DNA of 64,000 nt, taken from positions 58,123,346 through 58,187,345 of the forward strand of contig NC_090324.1 of NCBI RefSeq assembly GCF_040869045.1. The letters are read 5' to 3'. This document shows, piece by piece, positions 54,601-64,000 of this stretch. A program made the translations under genes and the position numbers. This stretch comes from Eurosta solidaginis. Lineage: Eukaryota; Arthropoda; Insecta; Diptera; Tephritidae. Position 1 is the stretch's first letter. Each line of letters opens with the position of its first letter. The notes under the pieces are model-generated. The model worked only from the letters and a program-made list of their open reading frames with translations, was not told the origin of the DNA and did no database searches.

Positions 54601-54882
54601 TAAAGCTATACGGGCAATCCCCGATTAATTCATATAAATAATTGGTTTTATTCCCGCCAATTTTGTCCAATGTCTATGGAAAATTTCAATCTTTTTTTTC
54701 ACGAAATGTTAAGATTCTTCAATTTTTATTTAAAAATGATAAAGGACGACAATGAAAAAACGAAGTGAATGAAGCAAACGCGACCCAGAAGCAAGTGAAT
54801 ATTTTGATAGCAAAAATGAGTGTTCGTAACACTTTGCGTCGCTGTATAATACGAAATAAATAATTAAAAAAAAAAAATTTAA

Positions 54883-56020
54883 GTTAAACGGTTTTATTGA
54901 AAACAATATTTACATGAAGCAATAATAATACTAAAAGCTAGAAAATATTTTGGTAGGACCTATGTACTAGTCATCACACTCCTCATCAATGTAGGGCGCT
55001 GATCAGACAATTAAATAAAAGCGTTGGGCGCATGAAATTTCTAAAATTGTGAGGCGTAGCATAACCTTATTAAGGTTCAGTTGGTCTTATATATGACTAT
55101 CAATAGAAACTTGACGGGTCCATAGCTTTTATTTAATTGTCTGATCAACGCCTTATGTTAATGAGGAGTGTGATGGCTAAAACCTAGGACCTATCTAATT
55201 ATTTTCTAGCTTTTCATGTAACATTATTCATGTAAACATTGTTTTCAATAAAACCGTTTAACTAAATTTTTTTTTATTATTATTTTATTTTCAAGTTTTT
55301 ATTCTTTATTTAATTGCCTATTCTCATTCTATTTAGTTCATTTAATGGCTCATTATTACAAGAACTCTTTCCTGACAATTTGTTACAATCTAAGTCCTCA
55401 ATACATAATCCTTCCAAAGGCTTTACTCGACTCTGCGCCACGTATGCTTGTCCCTCCTCGAACTCCAAAATATTTTGATGCCACTTCTACCGGACTGTAT
55501 GTAATATTTGTTCCAAATATGAGCCAAATCGGACATCATAGATCACTTTCTATTCATGTATGTATTATGTGTTCCAAATATGGCCCAAATCGGACCACAA
55601 ATACGATTTTTTTTAATATCTCGATCCTTGCGCCTCTAGCGGCGACTTTTTTCATAGGTCGCTTTCTATCTTTGTATGTATTATGTGTTCCAAATATGAG
55701 CCTCTTCGTAGCACAAAACCGATTTTTTTAATATATCGGACCTTGCGCCACCTAGCGGCGATTTTTTTCATAAGTCGCTTTCTATTCTTGTATGTATTAT
55801 GTGTTCCAAATATGAGCCAAAGCGGACCACAAATGCGATTTTTTTGAATATCTCGATCCTTGCGCCACCTAGCGGCAATTTCTTTCTTATTATTGCATTA
55901 TCATCGGGTTCTGAACTATATTCCAAGTTTCAAGATTGTAGCTTATCGGGAAGTTACCTAAATTTCAATTACAAAATTCGTGCCAGCCTGTCAGCCAAGG
56001 TAAATAAAACCGTTTAAAAA
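54883..56020 (-). mobile_element. Foldback-like element, central copy
   Basis: The same family as 14434-15990 in the opposite orientation: the 380-bp palindrome at 54883-55262, a unique segment at about 55300-55490, ~116-bp tandem units to about 55900, and the end CTAAATAAAACCGTTTAAA-like at 56001-56018. It lacks the 389-bp insertion found in the other copy. Confidence 0.75.
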
Positions 56021-56391
56021 CGTAAGACAGTCACCTACAGTCACCGATAGTCACTGAGAGTCACCGAAGGTAATGAATGCTCTTATATGATACGAATTTG
56101 GTTTCACTTCAAATTATTAAATAAATTATAAAATTAAAAAAAATTGCTTGAAATAAATGTTCATACATTTAAAGCAATACGGGCAATCCCAGATTAATTC
56201 ATATAAACAGACAGCATTTGGTTAATTCGTTGTAGTTCTATAAATAGATCAAAAACAGCAACAATACCAGGTTTCTCTGAAACCGCCTTACAAACATGCA
56301 TAACTTCAACACATAACTACATACGAAGTATGTGATGTGTAGAAGATAATATATACGAAAGAAGGCAATTGGGAAAAACTTTACAGCAACT

Positions 56392-56600
56392 AAGGCATGA
56401 CGTAGCTGAATGCGTTTGTAACCATTTCAACTATTGTAGGTGTGCAGGTTCGACTCCCAATCCCGGGAGAAAAGACTTTGAAGAGATTTACAAGGTATAA
56501 TCGAAACAGTTGTCGCCTTGTCCGTCCTGATGTCACGTTGTTTAAATTTTTCCCAAATTATTAAATAAATTATAAAATTAAAAACAATTGCTTGAAATAA
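56392..56600 (+). mobile_element. tRNA-like SINE unit, right arm
   Basis: GACGTAGCTGAATGCG near 56400-56414 resembles a Pol III A box, and GGTTCGACTCC at 56448-56458 matches the B-box consensus, with tRNA-like spacing. The body follows (CCCGGGAGAAAAGACTTTG, TTGTCCGTCCTGATGTCACG) and an AT-rich end (ATTAAATAAATTATAAAATT). A copy cut within the A-B interval lies at 56840-56876. Confidence 0.5.
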
Positions 56601-57800
56601 ATGTTCATACATTTAAAGCAATACGGGCAATCCCCGATTAATTCATATAAACAGACAACATTTGGTTAATTCGTTGTAGTTCTATAAATAGATCAAAAAC
56701 AGCAATAATACCAAGTTTCTCTGTAACCGCCCTACAAACATGCATAACTTCAACACATAACTACATACGAAGTATGTGATGTGTAGAAGATAATATATGC
56801 GAAAGAAGGCAATTGGGAAAAACTTTACAACAACTAAGGCATGGCGTAGCTGAATGCGTTTGTAACCATTTCATTTACTGTTCCAAATATGAGCCAAAGC
56901 GGACCACAAATGCGATTTTTTTGAATATCTCGATCCTTGCGCCACCTAGCGGCATTTTTTTTCTTATTATTGCATTATCATCTGGTTCTGAACTATATTC
57001 CAAGTTTCTAGATTGTAGCTTATCGGGAAGTTACTTAAATTTCAATTACAAAATGTCAATTACAAATGTCAGCGTGTCAAGCCAAGCTAAATAAAACCGT
57101 TTAAAAACGTAAGACAGTCACCTACAGTCACCGATAGTCACTGAGAGTCGCCGAAGTGAATGAATGCTCTTATATGATACGAATTTGGTTTCACTTGGGT
57201 GAAAGTGACTCTTCGCGTCGTGTTGCGTTATACATAATAACGCCGTAAATAACTACTCCATTTGCTTATTAAAAGAGGGATCGTAACTAGATTGGACGAA
57301 AAATTTATGTTTCTGAATAATTACATTCCCTCTGAGTTTTCTAGACGAAGCCGTGATCTAGACCAATTAAGCAACTAGAAATCGAAAGAATACCGGCAGT
57401 TTTTTATTATATTCTGGCACTTACGTTTTGAAAGATTGCATACCGGATAGCCTTTATTATCACATTCTTTTGTTACATTTCGCTATTCGACATCTCTCCT
57501 GTGAGAAGTCTTGTAAAGTAGAATCTAATGTTGCGAATGAAAAGGGTTTGTTAAATTATTTAGTAATTATTTTGGCGCGAATTTAATTAGTTTCAATGTC
57601 CACGGCCTTTTGCATTTAAGCGATTGCGTAAAACAATTTGGTCCGCTAGATTCTTTTTCAGCATATAAATTTGAGATTTATACGCAATACATTAAAAAAC
57701 TGATTCACAATACATCTAAGATTCTGCAGCAATTGCTTCTGAGAATAGAAGAGAAGAAATTTTACGGATTATAGCAAAATTTTTAAAATGATAATTATAT

Positions 57801-58100
57801 TGTGACGAATATGAGTGACACTAAATGATACTCACATCCCTAGTCTGATGATAAGTAAATAAAGTCACAACAACAATAAAGCAGACAGTCACTTGTATCT
57901 ACATAAGCGAATCAATCGTTATGTCTACACATATGTAGGTACACGTAGCTGAGAAGCAAAGCACAAGCACATGCATATATCTGAGATACTCCTGAAAGTA
58001 TGCAATGAGAGAAGCTATAAAATCGTGCGATTGTAGTTACAGCTGAGAAGTTTGAGAGCTGATGGCCAACTAGTAGATTCTGGAAATGGAAGCGGTTAGG
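57801..58100 (+). repeat. Partial LTR1
   Basis: It starts TGTGACGAATATGAGTGACA and breaks off at GGAAATGGAAGCG, jumping directly into gag (TCAAAACTGGAAGCGCAGG). The shared word GGAAGCG at the junction suggests the deletion used a short homology. Confidence 0.8.
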
Positions 58101-58129
58101 AATCATCAAAACTGGAAGCGCAGGAAGCA

Positions 58130-59925
58130 GAAATGGCTCAATTTCAGGCAGAAGCAGATTATTTAAAAGGTCGTATGGAGCAGTTACAACTAAATCGCCC
58201 AGCTGTTTCAGCAAGCAATCCAAAGGTAAAAACACCACCCTTTGACGGTTCTGTTCCTTTCCAGGTCTTTAAACTACAGTTTGAAAAGACCGCGGCAGTG
58301 AACAATTGGAATGCGGAAGATAAAGTTGCTGCACTCTTCGTAGCATTGAAATGACCAGCTGCCGAAATCTTACAGACTATTCCAGAGTACGAACGGAACA
58401 GTTATGACGCATTGATAGCTGCTGTAGAACGACGTTATGGAAGCGAGCATAGAAAACAGATATTCCGAATTGAGTTGCAAAACCGCTACCAAAAAGCAAT
58501 TGAGACATTGCAGGAGTTTGCTTCAAATATTGAAAGATTGGCTCACCTTGCAAATGTGGACGCACCCGTGGAATACACTGAAAGGGTACAGATTCAGAGC
58601 TTTATAAATGGCATACGGGACGTCGAAACGAAGCGAACCACATACGCAAACCCAAAGCCAACATTCTCAGAAACGGTGTAACAAGCTCTGGAAACAGCGT
58701 CGCTTCTGTGTAAACCAGTTTTCAAAGCACGTCGTGTGGCAATAGAAAGGCCAGAGTGGGTAGACGCAATATTGGAGGCGCTGAAAGGATCGCAAAAGCG
58801 GAGTGAAAAAGTTATCAAATGCTTGAAATGCGGGAAGTCAAGTCACATTGCACGTCCTTGCGGTCTTGGTCCTAATAGTTACAACAATGTGGGTGGCCGT
58901 AAACGCAAAGTTGGAGGAGATGAGCAAGAGCGAGTAAGAGGTAGAGATCGAGAGCTAGATCCAGCTATTGAATGCCCTGTGATATCTTTGTTGCAAATTG
59001 GTAGAAAATCGAGCAGTCTTACCGTCAGAGGGAATGTGGATGGTAAAGAACATGTACCTACTGACTGTGGGTACGGGGGCATCTAATTCCTTGATTCGAT
59101 TTGGTCTACAGGAGAGTAAATTCATTACTTGGAGCGAGGTTGCGTACGGTCACTGGCGAGTATAACCAAGTCCGGAAAGAAGTGATCTCACAGATCTCAA
59201 TTGGGAAGGTCATGGTTTTACACAAATTCGTTGTGGCGGAGATTGTTGCTGAAGTTATATTGGGAGTGGATTTCTTGGTTGACCATGTCATCAAGATCGA
59301 TATGCAGAAAAGGGTGATGCGTTATCAGAAACAGGATATACCACTTAACTTCAGTTTGCAGAAAGAATTCAGTAGTAATCGAGTACTGGTGGAGAAGACT
59401 CAACAAAAACCACAGAAGTCAAAGGCAAAGGTTAATAGATCGAATGGGCCAAATAAAGCAAAATCAAAAGTACCTGCGAGAGAAAAACTGGCATTGACAA
59501 AATCTAAAAGACGCAGGAAAACGAAGCAACGAATTTTCGACAAAGAATGCGAGAGTAGTTTCAAGCCGGAGCGCACTACTGCTGTGAAACGTGGGAACGA
59601 TACTGATTATGCGAAGCCACTCCGTCAAGCGCAAGCTCTACGAAGTAGTTCATTGGACAAACAACAGAGTGTGAGGGAACGGCCCAGGGTAATGAGTAGT
59701 AAGATCAGACACTGGCATGACAAGAACTTTAATTCGGAAGGTTTCTTGGAGGGAGATTTGGTACTGCTATGCAACCCTCACCGGCGGAAAGGTGTTCCAT
59801 CCAAATATCGGTGCAGTTGTGAAGATGTCATCTACCGCATAATAAGAAATAGAAGAGTGGTACATTTGGCGATGCTAGCAGCGTTTAGATCGAGAGATTT
59901 TTCTGATCGGGACGATCAGACTTAG
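58130..59925 (+). pseudogene. Gag-pol remnant 1, right arm
   Basis: Gag from MAQFQAEADYLKGRMEQLQL onward, with a TGA near 58354 inside the conserved FVALKGPAAE block and a TAA near 58681. The zinc knuckle reads CLKCGKSSHIARPC, so its last spacing is kept. Pol follows: the protease motif reads GTGAS instead of DTGAS after a frame change near 59060, then LGVDFLVDHVIKIDM, a long Lys/Arg-rich linker, and the integrase C-terminal tail to 59925. The segment from reverse transcriptase through the integrase core is missing in one block of more than 2 kb relative to the intact element. Confidence 0.8.
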
Positions 59926-59936
59926 GTGGAGGGCAG

Positions 59937-60455
59937 TGTGACAAATATGAGTGACACTAAGTGATACTCACATCCCTAGTCTGATGATAAGTAAATAAAG
60001 TCACAACAACAATAAAGCAGACAGTCACTTGTATCTACATAAGCGAATCAATCATTATGTCTACACATATGTAGGTACACGCAGCTGAGAAGCAAGGCAC
60101 AACCACATGCATATATCTGAGATAATTCTGAAATTATGCAATGAGAGAAGCTATAAAATCGTGCAATTGCAGTTACAGCTGAGAAGTTTGAGAGCTGATG
60201 GCCAGCTAGTAGATTCTGGAAATGGAAGCACCTAGAAGATGCGATCGAGGAAATCAGAGAGTATAAAAGGCAGCAAATGTAGAGGCGCTGGAGGAGTTCA
60301 GTTTCATTTGAGTTATCAATCAGTTTGGTTGTTAAGCAAGCTAGTTGCGAAGTATAAGTGTTATTGTGAAGTACTTTAATAAAGGCCATTTTCCATAGTA
60401 ATTCGAACTTAGCAGAGGGTTGCAAATAAGAGGATTTGCAAGTAGATTCGTTACA
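59937..60455 (+). repeat. LTR2
   Basis: 519 bp, starting TGTGACAAATATGAG and ending AGATTCGTTACA. It lacks about 37 bp present in LTR3 (the TTGGAGTTGTTTATTCAACA region). Confidence 0.85.
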
Positions 60456-60506
60456 ATTGGTGTCAGAAGAGGAGTTGTTGAATAAATTCCAGAGGACAAC
60501 AAGGGC

Positions 60507-62794
60507 ATGGCAAAGTTCAGTGAATTGAAGATCCAGCAAATGAAGAAGGAGTTGGAGAACCGTGCATTGAATACAACCGGCAATAAACTCGAAATTCAGG
60601 CAAGACTACGAGAGGCAATGGAAGCAGAAGGAATTAACGTGAAAGAGTATGTCTTTCATCTTGATGGCGACGAGAAAACAACAAAAATTTAGGAGAAAAA
60701 CGAAACACCGTAGACAATGGCGAACACAGACTTGAATACAATATTAGCTGCAATATCTGCACAAACGTCGACAGTAACATCCAAGATGGAAAAACCACTA
60801 GAATCGCAGGAAACCCGTATAACATCGCAATTGGAAGAACCGAAGACATATAGGGCATCCCAACTGGAAGAGCAGAAGACATATATGGCATCCCAACTGC
60901 AATCACAGGAGGCACGTATTTCAGAAATGACGTCGCAAGTGTCATCTCAACTGGAAGACCAAAAGACATATATGGCATCTCAATTGGAAGCGCAAGGGGC
61001 ACGTATATCTGAAATGTTGGCAGAAATTTTGGAACAGGTATCAAAACTGGAAGCGCAGGATGCAGAAATGGCTCAATTTCAGGCAGAAGGAAATGATTTA
61101 AAAGGTCGTATGGAGCAGTTACAACTAAATCGCCCAACTGTTTCAGCAAGCAATCCAAAGGTAAAAACACCATCCTTTGACGGTTCTGTTCCTTCCCAGG
61201 TCTTTAATCTACAGTTTGAGAAGATCGCGGCAGTGATCAACTGGAATGCGGAAGATAAAGTTGCTGCACTCTTCGTATCATTGCAAGGACCAGCTGCCGA
61301 AATCTTACAGACTATTCCAGAGTACGAAAGGAACAGTTATGACGCATTGATGGCTGCTGTAGAACGACGTTATGGAAGCGAGCATAGAAAACAGATATTT
61401 CAAATTGAGTTGCAAAACCGCTACCAAAAAGCAAATGAGACATTGCAGGAGTTTGCTTCGAATATTGAAAGATTGGCTCATCTTGCAAATGCGGAAGCAC
61501 CCGTGGAATACACTGAAAAGGTAAAGATTCAGAGCTTTATAAATGGCATACATCCAACATTTGCAGAAACGGTGTCACAAGCTCTGACTCAGGAAACAGC
61601 GTCGCTTCTTTGTAAGCTAGTTTTCAAAGCACGCCGTGTGGAAGTAGAAAGGCCAGAGTGGGTAGACGCAATATTGGAGGCGCTGAAAGGATCACAAAAG
61701 CGGAGTAAAAAAGTTATCAAATGCTTCAAATGCGGAAAGTCCGGTCACATTACACGTCATTGCGATCTTGGACCTAATAGTTACAACAATGTGGGTGGCC
61801 GTAAACGCAAAGCTGGAGGAGATGAGCAAGAACGTGTAAGAGGTAGGGATCGAGAGCTAGATCCAGCAATTGAATGCCCTGTGATATCTGTGTTGCAAAT
61901 TGGTAGAAAATCGAGCAGTCTTACCGTCAGAGGGAATGTGGATGGTAAAGAACATGTACCTACTGACTGTGGGTACGGGGGCATCTCATTCCTTGATTCG
62001 ATTTGGTCTACAGGAGAGTAAATTCATTACCTGGAGCGAGGTTGCGTACGGTCACTGGCGAGTCTAACCAAGTCCGGGGAGAAGTGATCTGTGAAGCCTT
62101 AATTGGGAAGGTCAGGGTTTTACACAAATTCGTTGTGGTGGAGATTGTTGATGAAGTTATATTGGGAGTGGATTTCTTGGTTGACCATGTCATCAAGATC
62201 GATATGCAGAAAAGGGTCATGCGTTATAAAAACCAGGATATACCACTTAACTTCAGTTTGCAGAAATGATTCAGTAGTAGTCGAGTACTGGTGGAGAATA
62301 CTCGACAAAAACCACGGAAGTCAAAGGCAAAAAGACGCAGGAAAACGAAGCAACGAATTTTCGAGAAAGAATGCGAAGGTAGTTTCAAGCCGGAGCGCAC
62401 TACTGTTGTGAAACGTGGGAAAGATACTGATTATGCGAAGCCACTCTGTCAAGCGCAAGCTCTACGAAGTAGTTCATTGGACAAACAACAGAGTGTGAGG
62501 GAACGGCCCAGGGTAATGAGTAGTAAGATCAGACACTGGCATGACAAGAACTTTAATTCGGAAGGTTTCTTGGAAAGAGATTTGGTACTGCTATACAACC
62601 CTCATCGGAGGAAAGGTGTTCATCCAAATATCGGTGCAGTTGGGAAGGCCCGTACAGAGTTGTGAAGACGATCAGTGATGTTATCTACCGCATACAAGCA
62701 ATTGGGAAACCAAGAAATAGAAAAGTGTTACATTTGGCGATGCTAGCAGCGTTTAGATCGAGAGATTTGTCTGATCGGGACGATCAGACTTAGG
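60507..62794 (+). pseudogene. Gag-pol remnant 2, right arm
   Basis: The start is MAKFSELKIQQMKKELENRA (SAP domain). Two TAG codons at 60690-60692 and about 60711 interrupt the same frame, which then runs openly from 60717 to 62021 through the coiled coil, capsid (with a deletion near 61550) and CCHC knuckle (CFKCGKSGHITRHC). Here the end of gag is fused in frame to the start of pol (AIECPVISVLQIGRKS), so no frameshift site is needed. The frame then breaks near 61960 at the protease, whose DTGAS reads GTGAS. Pol continues from about 62003 to 62740 with a TGA near 62267 and a further linker deletion, ending in the integrase C-terminus. Confidence 0.8.
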
Positions 62795-62804
62795 TGGAGG
62801 GCAG

Positions 62805-63353
62805 TGTGACGAATATGAGTGACACCAAGTGATACTCACATCCCTAGTCTGATGATAAGTAAATAAAGTCACAACAACAATAAAGCAGGCAGTCACTTGT
62901 ATCTACATAAGCGAATCAATCATTATGTCTACACATATGTAGGTACACGCAGCTGAGAAGCAAGGCACAACCATGTGCATATATCTGAGATACTTCTGAA
63001 AGTATGCAATGAGAGAAGCTATAAAATCGTGCAATTTTAGTTACAGCTGAGGAGTTTGAGAGCTGATGGCCAACTAGTAGATTCTGGAAATGGAAGCGCC
63101 TAGAAGATGCGATCGAGGAAATCAGAGAGTATAAAAGGCAGCAAATGTAGAGGCGCTGGAGTTCAGTTACATTTGAGCTATCAATCAGTTTTGTTGTTAA
63201 GCAAGCTAGTTGCAAAGTATATGTGTTATTGTGAAGTACTTTAATAAAGGCCATTTTTCCATTATTCAATATTGGAGTTGTTTATTCAACAGTTTAGTGA
63301 TTCGAACTTAGCAGAGGTTGCAAATAAGAGGATTTGCAAGTAAATTCGTTACA
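62805..63353 (+). repeat. LTR3
   Basis: 549 bp from TGTGACG to TTACA, the mirror partner of 49855-50403. It looks like the best-preserved LTR of the array. Confidence 0.85.
63130..63168 (+). promoter_or_regulatory. LTR3 core promoter: TATA box and TCAGTT initiator
   Basis: TATAAAA at 63130-63136 and TCAGTT at 63163-63168 keep the spacing seen in the intact gypsy LTR, so the derivative LTR may still drive transcription even though its proteins are broken. Confidence 0.6.
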
Positions 63354-64000
63354 ATATTATAAATTTTAACAATGATAAGGAAAGTTTCTTCTTAAGAAGT
63401 ATATGGGTTCTATAAAAATGGTTAACCAACAAAACGGAAATAATTTCGTAGTTCGGGTTTTAACAAAAGCCCCTTGTGTCCTCCAAAGAAAATTTAGTCC
63501 TTAAGTATTATTCTATACCTGTAGGCCCTAGATTTATTTTAAGTCCGTCATTTCATAATTTATTTTATAAATTTGCATAGGTTATATATAGTTAAGATTG
63601 CCGTTGCAAATAGTAGTTTGTAGATATATTTCACCATTTCCTTTTACTTTTTAAGTCCCTCCGTTTCCTTTTTGACTTTGTACATAATTAACCTGCTTTG
63701 CTTTTATTATTTATTTCTTTGTATATAATTAGTTTTAATATATTTTTAATATTTTTAATATTTTTAATAAAAAAAAAATATTATATGAATTAAAAAAATA
63801 TAATAATTATTTAAAAAATTTCTAATTTATTTGTAAAATTAGTCATATGTATATTCTACAGTGGAACTAACATTCTCTAAATTAATTGTTTAATTTGTTT
63901 TTGATTTTCAATCGAAATTTTTTTCTAAGCGAGAAAAAAAATTTTGAAGCTTTGGGAAAAAACGTCAAATATATTTTAATATTTTAAAACTTAATTTTTA
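63354..64000. other. Outer arm of the giant inverted repeat, right side
   Basis: Non-coding AT-rich sequence that mirrors 49243-49854 (for example AAGAAGTATATGGGTTCTAT, TAGGCCCTAGATTTATTTTA, CTTTGGGAAAAAACGTCAAA). It also contains small indels, such as CAACAAAACGGAAATAATTT against the left arm's T run. Symmetry is still good at the last base of the window. Confidence 0.8.

Larger units (their letters stand above)
57801..63353 (+). mobile_element. Non-autonomous gypsy derivative array, right arm (two units, three LTRs)
   Basis: Order: partial LTR1 (57801-58100), gag-pol remnant 1, LTR2 (59937-60455), gag-pol remnant 2, LTR3 (62805-63353). ATAT lies outside both ends (TTATAT before 57801, ATATTAT after 63353), so the whole array occupies one target site. 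The primer-binding sequence TTGGTGTCAGAAGAGGAG follows LTR2, and AGGTGGAGGGCAG precedes LTR2 and LTR3. Confidence 0.82.
49243..64000. repeat. Giant imperfect inverted repeat, continuing past the right edge
   Basis: Matching segments in opposite orientation: 49243-49854 with 63354-64000; LTR 49855-50403 with 62805-63353; partial LTR 52190-52491 with 57801-58100; 52492-53402 with 56873-57800; 53403-53862 with 56430-56872; 53855-54205 with 56103-56430. The centre (54205-56103) is not symmetric. Arms carry substitutions and small indels, so this is not a simple artificial mirror. The right arm is longer by one retrotransposon unit. The outer end is not reached. Confidence 0.88.

Noticed and set aside
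53815..56470. tRNA gene calls for the A/B-box units
   Set aside because: No acceptor-stem pairing or complete cloverleaf is visible, and the T-stem does not pair. They are better treated as tRNA-derived SINE heads.
49243..64000. Giant inverted repeat as a pure assembly artefact
   Set aside because: Arms differ by substitutions, small indels and a whole retrotransposon unit, which a mirrored contig would not show. Long-read confirmation is still needed.

Overview
The window is repeat-dominated DNA from an insect, most likely a higher fly. The base composition is AT-rich. The only recognisable host-type gene is a decayed XPF/ERCC4 (Drosophila mei-9) homologue. The rest is transposable elements of types common in Diptera: BEL/Pao, Ty3/gypsy, Helitron, CR1/jockey-type LINE, Penelope-like, foldback-like and small inverted-repeat elements. 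A tephritid-like fly is my guess from the look of the dispersed repeats; nothing in the sequence proves it.

Layout. 1-1985 (minus): mei-9/XPF pseudogene, cut by the left edge. 3792-4031: small inverted-repeat element. 4533-9830 (minus): BEL/Pao polyprotein broken by one stop codon. 11.6-25.8 kb (minus): a decayed Helitron split by nested insertions. These are a foldback-like element (14434-15990) that itself carries a 389-bp element with a TAAT duplication, a hairpin insert (16680-16935), and a dispersed repeat (17115-25534) that was in turn hit by a complete gypsy element (18344-24886; 717-bp LTRs, TTAT duplication, intact gag and pol). 26438-39786: a second, older gypsy-type element (about 267-bp LTRs, CCAT duplication). 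It is swollen to 13.3 kb by a dispersed repeat with 130-bp tandem units, a LINE, and a Penelope-like fragment lying where the nucleocapsid and protease should be. 39.9-47.2 kb: inverted-repeat element, truncated dispersed repeat, and a non-autonomous Helitron filled with GC-rich minisatellite. 47.3-48.5 kb: 3' end of a Penelope-like element with a GIY-YIG endonuclease.

49243-64000 is one giant imperfect inverted repeat that continues past the right edge. Both arms carry the same insertion of a non-autonomous gypsy derivative, which keeps gag but has lost reverse transcriptase, RNase H and the integrase core. The left arm holds one internal unit and the right arm holds two units with three LTRs. 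The centre holds foldback-like elements and tRNA-like SINE units.

How the parts relate. The intact gypsy element at 18344-24886 is the only element here that looks able to encode its full machinery. The derivatives in the giant inverted repeat share its primer-binding site, U5 end, polypurine tract and Gag type, so it or a close relative may mobilise them. Nothing in the window looks like a functional host gene.
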